Shown here in pieces: positions 33,440 to 45,243 of a DNA stretch of 64,000 nucleotides (position 1 is the first letter of the stretch; each line of letters opens with the position of its first letter). The notes beneath the pieces are model-generated. The model saw nothing but the letters and a program-made list of their open reading frames with translations, had not been told where the DNA came from and did no database searches. The translations under genes and the position numbers were made by a program. The stretch covers positions 1 to 64,000 of the forward strand of contig JANTQF010000122.1 in the NCBI GenBank assembly GCA_032988165.1. Reading direction: 5' to 3'. The stretch is from Emmonsiellopsis sp. PD_33 (taxonomy: Eukaryota > Ascomycota > Eurotiomycetes > Onygenales > Ajellomycetaceae).

Positions 33440-34200
33440 CATAGGTGGGGGTGTTGCCCTGCATTTAGCCCTGAATGCTACTCATTGTGGGAGACATTGA
33501 GGCCTGCTCTGGGCTTATTGCATGAGATTGTGTAGAAGAGCCTATTAGTGAATCTTACCTGTGAGATGCACTAAATGGGCTATCATACTGAGCAGGTATT
33601 AGTGCAGGAGTCTCCTGCTCCTGAGTGCATTATTTTTCCACCTTGCAGTGTTATTTTCCAGCACCAGACATCATAACTGATTATTATGAAGAGGATGCAG
33701 TCTGAATGATGATGATCAGCTGCTGCCAGCATGAAAGAAGAGAATGATTATGCACAGGGTAACCTTATAGATTGACTCATTGATTGCTGTTAAAGAGGAT
33801 TTTGGGATTTAGGAGCAGCTAAAAAAATGACACATCCCATGTACAGTGCAAAAGCTTGGTGCCTTTAGAGCTATATTGCAACCTGCCCCTAGACTTATGT
33901 CAGACTGGTATAACATAGAGACTTGATTTCCACACAGCAGGAAGGCTAATTATTGTGTAATCCCCAGAATCATCACTTAGAATTAGTAGGCCTAACAACC
34001 CATCAGACCCAGTTGAACTCACCAATATGACTGCAAAAAAGACCCAATCACCATGTTCATATAAGTTATGAACAAAAACAGCTTGGATCCAACTAATTTT
34101 TGAATTTCTATACTCAATAACATCCCCTTATACAAGTATTATCCAATAGGTTTCATTACTATATAATAAATAAGCATATAATCAACAGCATCCTAATGAG
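33440..34200. other. CpG-free sequence without recognised content
   Basis: Inside the island. I found no open frame with a family motif and no clear tandem period here. It may be the 3' flank of the transposase relic. Confidence 0.4.
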
Positions 34201-37200
34201 AATGAGAGATGGTACTTAGATATAAAAGTAATTTTTCAGTAAAATTAGAGTGGCCTTGGCCCTGGTTCCAGGATGGATGGTTTATTCCAGTCAAGACTGT
34301 ATGCCTGTCTTAGTTTTTGAAGGAATGAGTGGACATTCAGAAGATTTGATATTCAATTTGTTGGAATTCCCAGCATATTCATGCCATTCTTTGATGACAG
34401 TAAAGATATAAGGTTCACCTGCAGGGATTTCCAGGTATGATCTGGAAGGTTCTCCAGCACATATAATTTATTGGTTGAAAGAACATCATTGAATTTGCAG
34501 TCATCAACCTGAATCAGATTGATCAGGAGGGTGAGATAATATTCATGGATTTTTCTTAACCTCTCCCCAAGTTCTAGCTAAGAGTCATTAAATGCACCAT
34601 GAAAAGCAAGCTGAACTGTCCAACAAAAACTCTTCTGTTAAAGCAATATCTTTTCAATATCATGATAATTTGTATGGCAGATTAGTTGTTTATAATCTCT
34701 GTATTTATCCTCCCCCATTAACACATTGCTGTTGTTGGTAGTTCCATATTCCCTGATTTCATCAATATAGTGCAGTCTGATATGCATATTCAGTCAGTTT
34801 TTCATTCCAATGAAGGATGCACCTTTTTTCATAGAGAGAGCTGAGTCTTACTCCAGATCTTCTACTATGGTAAAGGTAGAATATCCATCTGGCCTGGTTG
34901 ATACCAACACCTGACTCAGTGCCAGGGATACTCATTGGCTCTGACTTACTGACCCTGCATGAGAAGGAGCCTGAGCTCATTGTACTGTATTTACTGCTGC
35001 ATCTAGGAAGAACTGTAGGTATTAACAAGTAGTGGTAATGATTTATCAGATTTCTTTTGGGTCATGAATAGCCAGGTTATGTGATAGCAAGATTAAATTG
35101 CTTCTTGTAATTACCATAAATACATTAATAGTTAAGTTCACTGCCAGGGTGCTGAGTTTTGAGAATGCCAGTGGGAGTGCCCTATAGATTTGATCTTTAA
35201 GTTATGAACATTTAAGGTCACATCACAATATAAGTGGTATCAGAATAGATGCCCAAGCATGCTCTTGCAGTTGGTACTTCTCTAGATGGGTAAGAGGTGA
35301 CTATAGGCATGCCCATCCTCAGGAGAAAGAGAAGGTCTGTAATATTCAAAGGTACTCAGTCTTTCTGACTGGAGTTAATGCTGATTCCACCAGTACAGAA
35401 TGAGCCATTTTTGAAATCCCTAAATACTCACTGTGTGCAGGATTGAATGGGAAGAATGTAACCAGATTTAAACTTAAGTATATCTTAAATAGGCAAGAGT
35501 TGTTGTCTGCCAATTCACTCCTCTACTGTAGCTTCTTTCTCTTTGTCAGGTTTGAAGCACTCTCTGCCTGGTGTCAGACCTATTAAGTGTCATGGTGATA
35601 GCACTCATTTTGAATGATATTAAATGACAAATCTGATCTCTTTCAGTCCTCAATCAGACAGCTCTGACATGAGTACTCTGCACTTGGGCCTTTGATACTG
35701 GCATTCCCATTCTGCTGTGGCATGTCACTGATAAATGATAAGCAGGAAGAAATGACCCAAACAGTGTCACCATCAATGTTAACTAGGATGCCCTCACTGT
35801 CCAACTATAGGAATTCAGAGGATAAGGCTCTAACAGTATCTGGGAAGTTCATATCATGTGAACTGAATGTCACTGTGAACAGGTTATTGTGCTTCTTGTG
35901 TTCAGCTGCACTCAGAGCTGGGATTCAGTACATACCCATTAAACTCTGATACATGTTCTGATAGAGGCCAAACCTATCAATAAAAAGCTGATAAGGAAGG
36001 AACAATACTTTCTGCCCTCTAGTAAAGATATTCTTCAAGAACTTCCTCTCATGGACTGTAATCTTTAGCTCTCCACATATTAGTGTTGATCTGCAGTATG
36101 GCCAAGTAGTGGCTAAAGCCACATGGAGAACCTTTCAAAGGAAAAGACTAGAAGTGGAATTCTCAGTCAGGAAGGTGTTGTTGGTTCCATTAAAGGTATA
36201 ATCAATAAAGATGTAGGCTCTGGATAGAACAGAGCTTGTCAGAATGATATTCAATATGTTACTCTCAATCAAAATTACCTCACATCAATGGAAGGGTAGA
36301 TGAGGACTCTGAAAATTAGGTCCTTCTACATTCAGAGTTGAGTATCACATGGTAGATTGGATCTGCAAAACAGTCCTGTTGAAATATAGGGATGTCTCCC
36401 ATCTATCCTTTCCAATAAACCACACTCTGCCCATATGGTTGAAGTTGGTCTTGTCTGGTTGTCTGCATGGACATTTATCATTTTCACACTGATATCATAT
36501 GAAATTAGAGGGGAAAATCAGTTCACTGATGGAAGGATACAAGGTAAATTCCCCAGAGCAATGTTTAATTGAGCTTCCCCAGCTATATGAGTACTATAGT
36601 TCCATAGGGGAGTCAACAACTTCTGCCATCCTAATGTGCATGTGCTGTTGAAACCTCTGGGACCTAACAAGCCTTGACACCAATGAGACTATGTCTTGGA
36701 AGTATAAGAACATCAATGTATGATTGATAAGGTGTTTTTCAGCATGAGAGAATGTCAGCATCTGATCTGGAGAGATAATCAGAATCTGCATGCAGCATAG
36801 TGGAAGGATCAGGAACTGCACCCTATATTTCTTTTTTAGATTTAACAGTCCATTGAGGAGGTTATGAATTGGAGTGATATCCTTCAGAGTCCAGAGAATC
36901 TACAGTAATGACTGGTATAGCTCTCAAGATATCCCAGCAGACTCTGTCCATAAAGTAAAGGCCATTGTAAAAGGATCCATACAATTCTTATCCTGTTTAT
37001 GAATAAGAAGCTCTGCAGGGTCATTAACTATGTAAATACAATTAGCTTTACCATTGATGTGTGATGAGGTTATTAGATTATTACCTTGGATAGTCAGATC
37101 AGAGGAATTAACCTCTTGGACCTCAGAGTTTCCAGCCTCTTGGGCCCCCAGAGGATGTTTGGATGTAGCATTGATGTTGTCCATTTTATCCTCCTCAGTC

Positions 37201-37690
37201 TCAGTATAATGATCCACATCATCATCAATGTCATTGTTCATGATATATTCATCATCAGCCAATTTATGAGCTGCCTGGGTGGTGTTTAGAAGTCAATGTA
37301 TCATGTTTGCTTTCTCATTTGGTTTGCAGAGCTCATTGTTGGAGTATGCAGCATCCCCATCATCATTGTTTTCAGTGGGCTGGTTGAGTTGATTTATTAC
37401 CTGATTTTCTAAGTTAAAAGATCAAGTAAATAATTGAATCAGAATATAAACACATACCTCTGCATCACCTGGTATGAGCTCTGACATAAAATCCCAAGAT
37501 CCCATGTCATGATCAAATGTTGGATTATTTATATCAGTATTGATGTAGTTTTTAGAGGTGTCCTGTAGCAATTTTAGACATTGGCCTCTTGGAGCTGGGT
37601 GCTTGTTTACTCCATGAAGGGTGTGTTTTCTAAGATGGTGAAGGCTGCATATGGCCATATTGCAGGTTGGATTTTTTTGGAGGGAAAAGT
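34200..37690 (-). pseudogene. relic CACTA/En-Spm-like transposase
   Basis: About 3.5 kb of minus-strand sequence that reads, across stops, like fungal En/Spm-type transposases. From the N-terminal side: a C2H2-like finger (CNMAICSLHHLRKH) near 37640; acidic residues with DHDMGSWDFMSELIPG; the core ELKITVHERKFLKNIFTRGQ then LFLPYQLFIDRFGLYQNMYQ and SLMGMY (36122-35925), continuing past a TGA as IPALSAAEHKKHNNLFTVTF, later SFISDMPQQNGNASIKGPSA and NPAHSEYLGISKMAHSVLVE. Family assignment is from remembered pattern (FID.FGLYRNMYRSLMG and GDMPQQ), not a search. Several in-frame stops are TGA or TAG that could come from CGA, TGG or CAG by C-to-T change. No inverted ends were identified. Confidence 0.55.
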
Positions 37691-40195
37691 GGGAAAATTG
37701 GAAAAGGAGTATGAATATGATAGCTCTGAAAAAAGAAATGGGGCTAAATGTGTACTAAATGTGCCTCTGAAAATAGGGGTCCCAAGTCACATTATCTGGT
37801 AGAATCATGAACTCCAATCTTTTCCATTTCCTTTCATTGTCTGCAGGTTTCCTTTTCCATCAGATACAATTTCATTTTCATATCATTATCTGGCCTACCT
37901 ACTACCCAGCCATGTCTGCCATTAACTCCTTCAGTTCAGAATTGAGTAGTATGGTTAGTTTCTATTCCACAAATAAGAACTTTATGGATGTATTGCTAAC
38001 CAGAAGTAGCCTGATGGCCAGGGGGATGGACTTCCTCCTATAGACCCTGTACTTACTAGGAGCAGCAGCATATCAATAGAAAGTCAGAATCACATGAGCA
38101 GCATATCCTCTAATTCTGATGGACAGCACAATCAGGTTGTGTCAGAGTCCTATGAGCAGATGGATTGTGCATGGGAGAGAGACCTTCAGTAGCAGACAAG
38201 ATGATCATATCTCCTTACATTCTCCAGGGAAGTGGATGAACTGGTATCATGGGTGTTTTGAGGTTACAGTTGTGAATCATGTATGTGGACCACAGCACAG
38301 AACAGCACACTTGACAATTTTTGGACATGGAAATGCAAGACACTTGGCTATATAAAGGTAAGAGTTGACCCAGATACCCAGTGGAATCCAACTGAAAACC
38401 CAGCTGAAGTCAGCCATGGGTTAAGATAAATCTGGAGAGGATTGATGGAGGTTCAATGATAGGCAGAGAAATATGAAATATGAGTCAATTGATAATTCTA
38501 GGAGAACATCATTATGATGGGCACAGAAATGAATTTCAGAGATGATGGCTCTAGGTACTGACCTGATTATCAACTATGGGGATCAATAATCAGCCATTTC
38601 ATATATAGGGTGTTTGGCAGGGTCACCAATGAGGATCCAGAGTGCTTATGATCAGTTGATAAAGCTCCAACTTGAATTGAATAGGAAATATTATGGTGCT
38701 GGGCTGTGTAGTCAACACTGTCTATGAGTATTCCAAAGTCAGAATAAACTGCTAACCTGTTGATTTTATTATAGGAACATGTCTGGCAGGAAAAAGAGCT
38801 GAATAAAGCTAGTCATTCAGAATGTAGCATGTACAACTGCACTGATGAGAAGAGTATCTTCCAGCATTTCTTCTAGGAGTTCACTTTGAATAAGTTTCAT
38901 CAGGTGTTCTATTGGACTGAGCTGATCCTGGACTATGAACAGTCCAATTTCATAGGGCAATGATATATCAAACATACATGTTGGCACCTGCAATCCTGAA
39001 GATCAATGACTTATACCTCACCTAGAAATATATGTGAATCTTGCTACCCAGGTTAAGCTGTGGGATGATCTAGTTGAAAGGGATGAGAATAGACATATCC
39101 AAGTTAGAGCATGGGATGAAGTTATTGATTTTTGGGACCATATAGCCTCTGCAGAACAATACAGTGGTGTAGGCCAGGGGAACTTTGTGGAGCTGATTAC
39201 CCATTAAAAACCCAAAAAAAAATGGAAGTCTGATTCTGAAGTTAAGGAGGCTGTGAAGAAGAAGATATGCTTTGTCCCCATTCCAGGGCAGACAGGATCT
39301 GTGGCTTTGTAAGGTATAACCTATGGCTTTGGATGTGGGATGTGGATTAGTAGCACTGGGTGCATTTTCAGAGCATATTTCTTCCATGAAAACCTGGATA
39401 AAATGAATCACTAGTTGCAGAGCTGAATGTATTGAATAGAGAATAAAGGATTTGATGGTTTCATTGTGGAGGAGATAATTCTAATGCATGGTCAGAGAGA
39501 ATGCATGGGTGGGGATTTTCAACTGAGTAATCATATATTCATTTTGGATTGCTTTCTATATATCTTCCACATAGTATTAGTTTAATTTCAGTATATTTGC
39601 TGCTGCCAGGTAGTAAAATGAAGCATTTATAAAGCATTCCCAATATCTATCTCAATGATATGATGGAGGGTGTGGGAAATTACTGCACCTACTCTTTATT
39701 ATTGGTATGCACTCACTTCACAGATCTATATATATATATTTTAGAGCTATCAGTAGCTAGTTTGCATGTGTATTCTGAAAATGGTGAGGGTCCATATCAT
39801 ATATTATCTTAAAAGACATCAGTATGAGCTCATTCCATAGTCATATTTGAGTTGGCTGGTTTAGTATATAGAAAATAAAAAGAGATGATGTTGATTTCAG
39901 AGGTGAACTGGAAGTGAGTAAATAAAGTGATGTGTTGGTTGCCAGGCAGGGTGGTCAGATGACACCCAATTCATTATAAAATGCCCACCTTTTCCTCTTC
40001 CTCTTCCTCTTTCTTCTTCTTCAACCATGTGCCTGATAGCCCAATATTTATCCACCCCCCCCCCCCCCTGTGAGTATTGGAATTTGTCCTCCCCTCCCTT
40101 GCTCACCTTGAAAGATCAGGTAAGTAGTCATTTCATTTGAAGAAGTTTGAACTTTAGAAGATGTGAGAACTGACAAGACTAGAGACTACAAAATC
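37691..40195. other. CpG-free sequence, unassigned
   Basis: About 2.5 kb of the island with short open frames on both strands and no recognisable family. A minus-strand frame at 39070-39411 has a few hydrophobic stretches but no motif. A poly-C run lies at about 40057-40069. Confidence 0.4.
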
Positions 40196-41301
40196 ATGGT
40201 CAAAACAACAGCTAGTGGAACACCTGTGTGCAAGACCAGATTGAAGAAGGATCCAGAGAGCAGGGAACTGGCTGCTATGGATAATGATGAAGGGAACACC
40301 ATCTATCATCATTGCATTTTAGAATATGTGTACCCAAAGAACTTGGAGAGACCCTGCAACTGTGTCATTGGGTTGAAAAACTCCTGTTCCAATTGTGTAT
40401 GAGACAAGAAATCCTGCCAGGAAGTTCTGGAAGTGCTATTGGAGAGTGTTGCAGTTGTGCATGCCATGCATGTCTCCTACATGAACACTACAAATGATAC
40501 TATTAAGGACATGCATCAGACAGACCTGCTGGGTAAGGTAGAGGAGATCAAGCTGAAGTTGGCAGAGTTGATTGTGGAGAAAAGTGAAGCAAAAAAGAAA
40601 AAGAATGTGCAGGTGGTTGTTGGTGGACAGGCAGCAGATTTGGAGCTGACAAAGATAGAAGCTAAAAAAATTGCTATGCTTAATGTGATAGCCTCTGAAC
40701 TCAAGTAAAGTAGGGAAGTTGGAGAGATCATACTCAAGCAGTCATCTGTGGCTCTTTTGCTGATGAAGGTAAATAGATTCCTTGAATTATTATTTTAATC
40801 TAGCTAACAAATTATGAATCAGGATATGGAGAAACACCTTGGGGGGATCAGAGGTGCAATGAACATCTTGGAGCATAAATTGGCAACAATGGAGTCCAAG
40901 CTGCCCCCCCCCATCCAGGATGTATGTATGATAAATCCAACATGAATGACTTATTACTAATTTATATCTTATTTACATAGCAGAAGCAGAAGTTATCCAC
41001 TTCTGAGGAAATGTCATCTCTAAGCCCAAAACAATGCCCACATCCCTCTATATTTGTAACCCCAATAAAAAGTTTCTCAGATGTTCATGCAGAGATGGTG
41101 CACAGTTCCTTGCTTCTGGCCACCATGCCAGAGTCTGTCCCCCAATCTGGGGAATATCATGGGCAACACTCTTTGGTTGTCAGACTGCCAAACCCTGGTG
41201 GTGTGATCATCAATGAAGAATTGGAGATGGCTATGGAATCAGGGGAGGTAGATGGGGTGGGGGGTATGAAGGTGGAGGAGGGTGAGCATGGTTTTTTCTA
41301 G
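40196..41301 (+). pseudogene. CpG-free cysteine-cluster and coiled-coil gene, nearly open
   Basis: A single frame holds together with two stops and two plausible introns (about 40769-40822 and 40921-40980). It starts MVKTTASGTPVCKTRLKKD, has a cysteine cluster (ERPCNCVIGLKNSCSNC), then a stop TGA followed in frame by DKKSCQEVLEVLLESVAVV, a coiled coil (KVEEIKLKLAELIVEKSEAK) and a downstream amphipathic helix with NILEHKLATMESKL, ending with EEGEHGFF and TAG. The first stop sits where CGA (Arg) would extend the cysteine cluster, as expected of a CpG-to-TpG change. Possibly a former regulator or transposon cargo gene; no family assigned. Confidence 0.45.
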
Positions 41302-41478
41302 GTTTTTCAGAATGGGTTATGGGTCTGTTTTTTCTTTTTTTTTTTCTAGATATATAAATAGGGATAATACAATGGATGGATGTTCTTTTTAATTATTTCC
41401 CTATTCTAAAAATGAAAATATAATGAAATATCAAAGTTCTACCCTGGGGGTGATGTATACATAGTAAATTCAATGCTC
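41302..41478. other. CpG-free spacer
   Basis: Short T-rich spacer between the cysteine-cluster relic and the 173-bp array. Confidence 0.3.
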
Positions 41479-42039
41479 TATAGTTATACCATGACTCCAA
41501 CATGTAGAATGGTGGTAGAACAGTGTGGTAATTAACCTTCATTGTAATTTGCTCTCCAATATATTTACTAGAGCATTGTGCCAGATGAATTGTTAATGAA
41601 ATATTAACATTATATTTCAGAGAATGGTGAGAATACTGTTAAATTGAGGTTTACTATCATACCATTGCTCTGACATATAGAATGGTGGCAGGATGGTGTG
41701 GTAATTAGCCTCCATTGTAATTTGCTCTTCAATATATTTGCTAGAGTATTGTGCCAGACAAATTGTTAATGAAATATTAACATTATATTTCAGATAATGG
41801 TGGGTATACTGTTAAATTGAGGTTTACTAGCATATCATTGCTCTGATGTGTAGAATGGTAGTAGAATGAGGCAGTAGCAGTCTACAATTTCATAGAATAG
41901 TCACATATTGTTAAAATCCTTCATGATTTTAATATATACAGGTCAAAAGCTTTAACATAAATGGAATATCAATGTTAGATTTCAGAGAACAGTGATTCCA
42001 CAGTAAAATCCACTTTCCATGGTGATATGACAGCTCTGA
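41479..42039. repeat. 173-bp tandem array at the island edge
   Basis: TAGAATGGTGGTAGAA-type starts recur at 41505, 41678 and 41851, exactly 173 bases apart. A diverged partial unit continues to about 42039 with ATTTCAGAGAACAGTG and CAGCTCTGAT. The first CpG after the island (42042) follows immediately. Confidence 0.85.
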
Positions 42040-42040
42040 T

Positions 42041-42959
42041 TCGCGTAACAGCGTCGGAGCTGTTGGAGCACTGTTCTGGCAGACCACAAAAATCTGGTAT
42101 GGGTGGCTAGTACAGGGCAAAAAAGTGAAGGTACAGATCTGGACTTTGGTAAGAGTGCTAAGTGATCGGTATTTTATGTTGTTTATAATTACTGAGACCT
42201 TAACAGCTGCCTTAGTACGTTTTTGTTTAGGGTGAGGTAACTTCAGAGTATTTCTCTATTCCCTTCACCTGAGTCAATCACTGATCGAATCTGGCAATTA
42301 TATGTTATTTATTAGATGAATCCAGGTGATGAACTGAGAACACTCAAGCTGTGTACCATTTTTACAGAAAAGAGCTATTTTCCAATGAGGGCCAATAGAC
42401 AGCTCTATATCAAAGTCCGTCCGTGAAGCAAAACCTGATGACGCTTCGGTATTCTACCTCTATCCTAAGAATGAACGGAACCAAATGCCTACATCCTACT
42501 GTGATGGACATACACAAGGAAAACACGCTAGATAATATGAATCCATTATCTAACTGGCTACCAGCAACCTGTTTCTCGACTCACCGCTACTCTCCATCGA
42601 GAATATGGCGGAATTTCTGGCTCACCCATTCAAATCGGGTCTTTGCGCTGCAGGCTCCCGCTGAACCATCGGCACAATTAATGCTTCTATACCCGAGAAC
42701 TGGATAGCCAACTACAGTCTTGGAGGAAGGGATGGACACTACTTATCGGTTTTTTTCATTGCCGGTATACAATTCCCGACATTTTGATAACCAACTGCTA
42801 ACTACTCCAGATCCGACATGTTCTCAAATCGCGATATAAATACTCCCATATTTTTCTCATGGTCAAACGATTCGCGATGTTATAATCTTCAAAAATCAAC
42901 ACGATCTATCCACCGAATTCGTGTCCTGAAAAGTTTTGAGAATCCCCAGCCCCCTACAG
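42041..42959. other. intergenic, CpG-normal flank
   Basis: CpG returns at once. Short open frames (for example 42423-42707) show no motif and contain several stops in alternative frames; they may be remains of a gene. Likely includes the promoter of the next family member. Confidence 0.4.
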
Positions 42960-44247
42960 ATGCCTGCAAGCCCAAAGTATCCTACTCGATCCAAAAGGTA
43001 TTCAGTAAAAAAAGCAGATTGGCCCCCGGAAAGGCTTGCCAGACTCTTCAACCTACGGGCGGAACATAACGCATTAAGATGGGATGAATTTCAGGAGGTA
43101 TGAAAAGTCCAGCAGAGAGGCATTCTTTCTCACTATGTTTTACTCATACTTCACTGCTTGAACGCCCCCCAGAAATTCTATCCAGCATTCAGAGGGCAAA
43201 TACGTTACCCATTCTATGTGAGTGGGCCACTAATGATTTAATACCCCCATACCCCTTTTCGCGGAAAGAACTTGGGTTTTTATACCATTTAACTCACTTC
43301 TAAATAGGCTGCAAGAGACCTCGCCGAACAGAATGAATTGGTATCTACCTATTTTTACTAGACATCCTACTCATGTCAGCCAACAGAGGATAGATATCCA
43401 GGCCAATTAATCTGACCTATATGACTTATCAGCCCGGCGCGTGCTTTGATAAACTCCCCAGAATCATGATGCCCAGGCCTTTCGGTCTCTGGGCAGGACG
43501 TGCTGCTGATGCCGAGCCGGATTATTATACTGAACCGTCAGATTGTAGGGGTAGCATTGATGATTATGACCGCAGCAGGTGCCGTCGTTCTTACAGCACT
43601 GTACCTTATGGTCCTAAGAGGAAATCCCATGAACGCCCCATGGTAAAACCGTCCTCCTTTTATCATTAGTATTCTATGAAATCCCAAAACTGATAAAACA
43701 AAATCAGAACACCACCACCAACTCCACATCCACGTCCACACTTCCAAGCCGCCGTAAAAGAGCCCGCACGGCTAGCCCTCCCAATGCTCCTAAAAGACAC
43801 GACGGCAAACGACCTCCAAAGCTACGTCGCACCGCGCCATCATCTCCCGCGGACACGCTGTTCGCCAATACGGATAAAGTCCGCACCCGCGAGAAGGAAC
43901 TCGTGCGTGAGAATAGAGAGCTTAAAGGCCGCTTGTCGGCTCTGCATGCTGAAATTGCCAAGCTGAGAAGAAGGTCTCCGGCAGCACTTGGTCCTGGGTC
44001 GTCGGCTACAGCAGTGGAAATGGGTGGGCTTGCTGGTGAGGTGCATAGATCATTTGATACGCTGTGGGGATCGGTTGTGAGGTATGTTGCGCCGGTTTAT
44101 TTGGGTGATTCCGGGCTGCAGGTGGGGTGTGATGCGATTAAGGAGAAAATTAACCGGATTGAGGCGTTGGGTGGTGTGAGGGAGTTGGGGGATGGGCAGG
44201 GGAATGCAAATGGAGTCGAGGTGCTGGTGAGAAATGCTGCAATCTAA
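42960..44247 (+). CDS. hypothetical protein, paralog with Myb/SANT-like N terminus
   Basis: Five exons: 42960-43097, 43173-43217, 43308-43340, 43433-43642 and 43708-44247, giving 321 residues. Exon count, order, size and all-between-codon introns match the gene at 29104-30499. Exons 1-3: WPPERLARLFNLRAEHNALR then WDEFQEKFYPAFRGQIRYPF and YAARDLAEQNE, the same putative Myb/SANT-like fold. Exon 4 begins PGACFDKLPRIMMPRPFGLW (paralog: PGVSFTGLPYRMIPLN). Exon 5: basic patch (LPSRRKRARTASPP), coiled coil (REKELVRENRELKGRLSALH), and the C-terminal HRSFDTLWGSVVRYVAPVYL with CDAIKEKINRIEAL. The gene looks intact and CpG-normal although it sits under 1 kb from the CpG-free island. Function unknown; likely nuclear. 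Confidence 0.78.
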
Positions 44248-45243
44248 TAAAGTCCAAGTTCTTTTGCTTAATATACTGAAACCTGCTTGACACCCCCTTT
44301 TTTCTGACCCTTAACTGGCAAAACAATCACCACAAGATCCAGAGGAACAACGATCTTAGAAACCCGAAGGATCGAAACGGCATTAGGCCCTTATTTTGCT
44401 TTGTCTAGCTATTTAGTTTGGGAATTCTTTGTTGGAGAATTTAGCTGGTGGCCTGGCATAAAGGGATTGACTGCTGGTAGTTAACTGAGACCAACCATGT
44501 ACACAGATGAATGTTGGTTTGTCCCTCAATCAAAGAAAACAATTAACCCCTGCTGATGTTCTCAGTGTTTCGTGTGGCGACCAACTGCTTGTTGAATATT
44601 ATCTTGAAGTTTAACTCCTCAGTTATAATGCTACACCGTCTTTGTATTCGTATCATGCAACTCGCCAAACGGGCGCTTTCGCTACCTACCCCCTACCTAC
44701 CCCCTATCTCTACGTATAACGATCTCCGTTCATACCCTTTATACTATCCGTTTTACCCCCGCGAATCAACCCCATCCACCTGTACGGGAAAATAGGTGTG
44801 CCAAAACATGTGCAAGGGCTTCTGGTTTCATCATGATATACCATGTTACCTCCCCAGATGTGTGTATTATTGATAAAGCTCAAGCATGATTCCTTGATGG
44901 CCGGCTGGTTTATTGACACATAGGCTCATGCCACACAGTTAGAAGTTACCCCCGTTCTTGAATGGGGGGTTCCGTGCAAGATGGATATATATATATATAT
45001 ATATACCGCCAACGGCATCCTCCAGATCCCGCGGACACAACATACGGAATCTTCTCCACGGCGTTTTGTTCAGCGATGCGGAATTCTCCTAGCCTATCAC
45101 GTACGAAATGACACGATTGATATCCACCAAACTCCCATTTGCATAAATACCATCGGACAAAATACACGCGAAATCCTGACTGGCGCTTCACCTGCCAGCA
45201 GGCAGTCATCCACTTACGGTCCGTCAGAGGCAGCCTTCACATA
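44248..45243. other. intergenic, Argonaute promoter side
   Basis: About 1 kb with no supported gene. An (AT)n microsatellite lies at 44985-45005 and a CTACCCC repeat at about 44685-44706. Confidence 0.45.

Larger units (their letters stand above)
30500..42040. repeat. CpG-free repeat island (RIP-like)
   Basis: Reading every line from about 30403 to 42041 I found no CG dinucleotide, while GC, TG and CA are frequent and overall composition is only moderately AT-rich. Bases on both sides, including the coding exons of both flanking paralogs, have ordinary CpG. The block holds transposase and GTPase remains and many tandem arrays, listed below, and no clearly intact gene. Loss of every CpG with gain of TG/CA is the expected result of CpG-directed cytosine deamination in silenced repeats; repeats in Coccidioides, another Eurotiomycete, are strongly CpG-depleted and this has been ascribed to RIP (established). 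The exact process here is inference. Confidence 0.9.

Noticed and set aside
39070..39411. 113-codon minus-strand frame in the island
   Set aside because: No family motif; low CpG and low stop density can leave chance open frames.
30500..42040. Could the block be a Starship giant element?
   Set aside because: I saw no DUF3435-type tyrosine recombinase at either edge and only transposase and GTPase relics. The size is also small for a Starship.
42423..42707. 94-codon plus-strand frame before the right paralog
   Set aside because: No motif and no convincing splice links; other frames across the same bases look equally gene-like.
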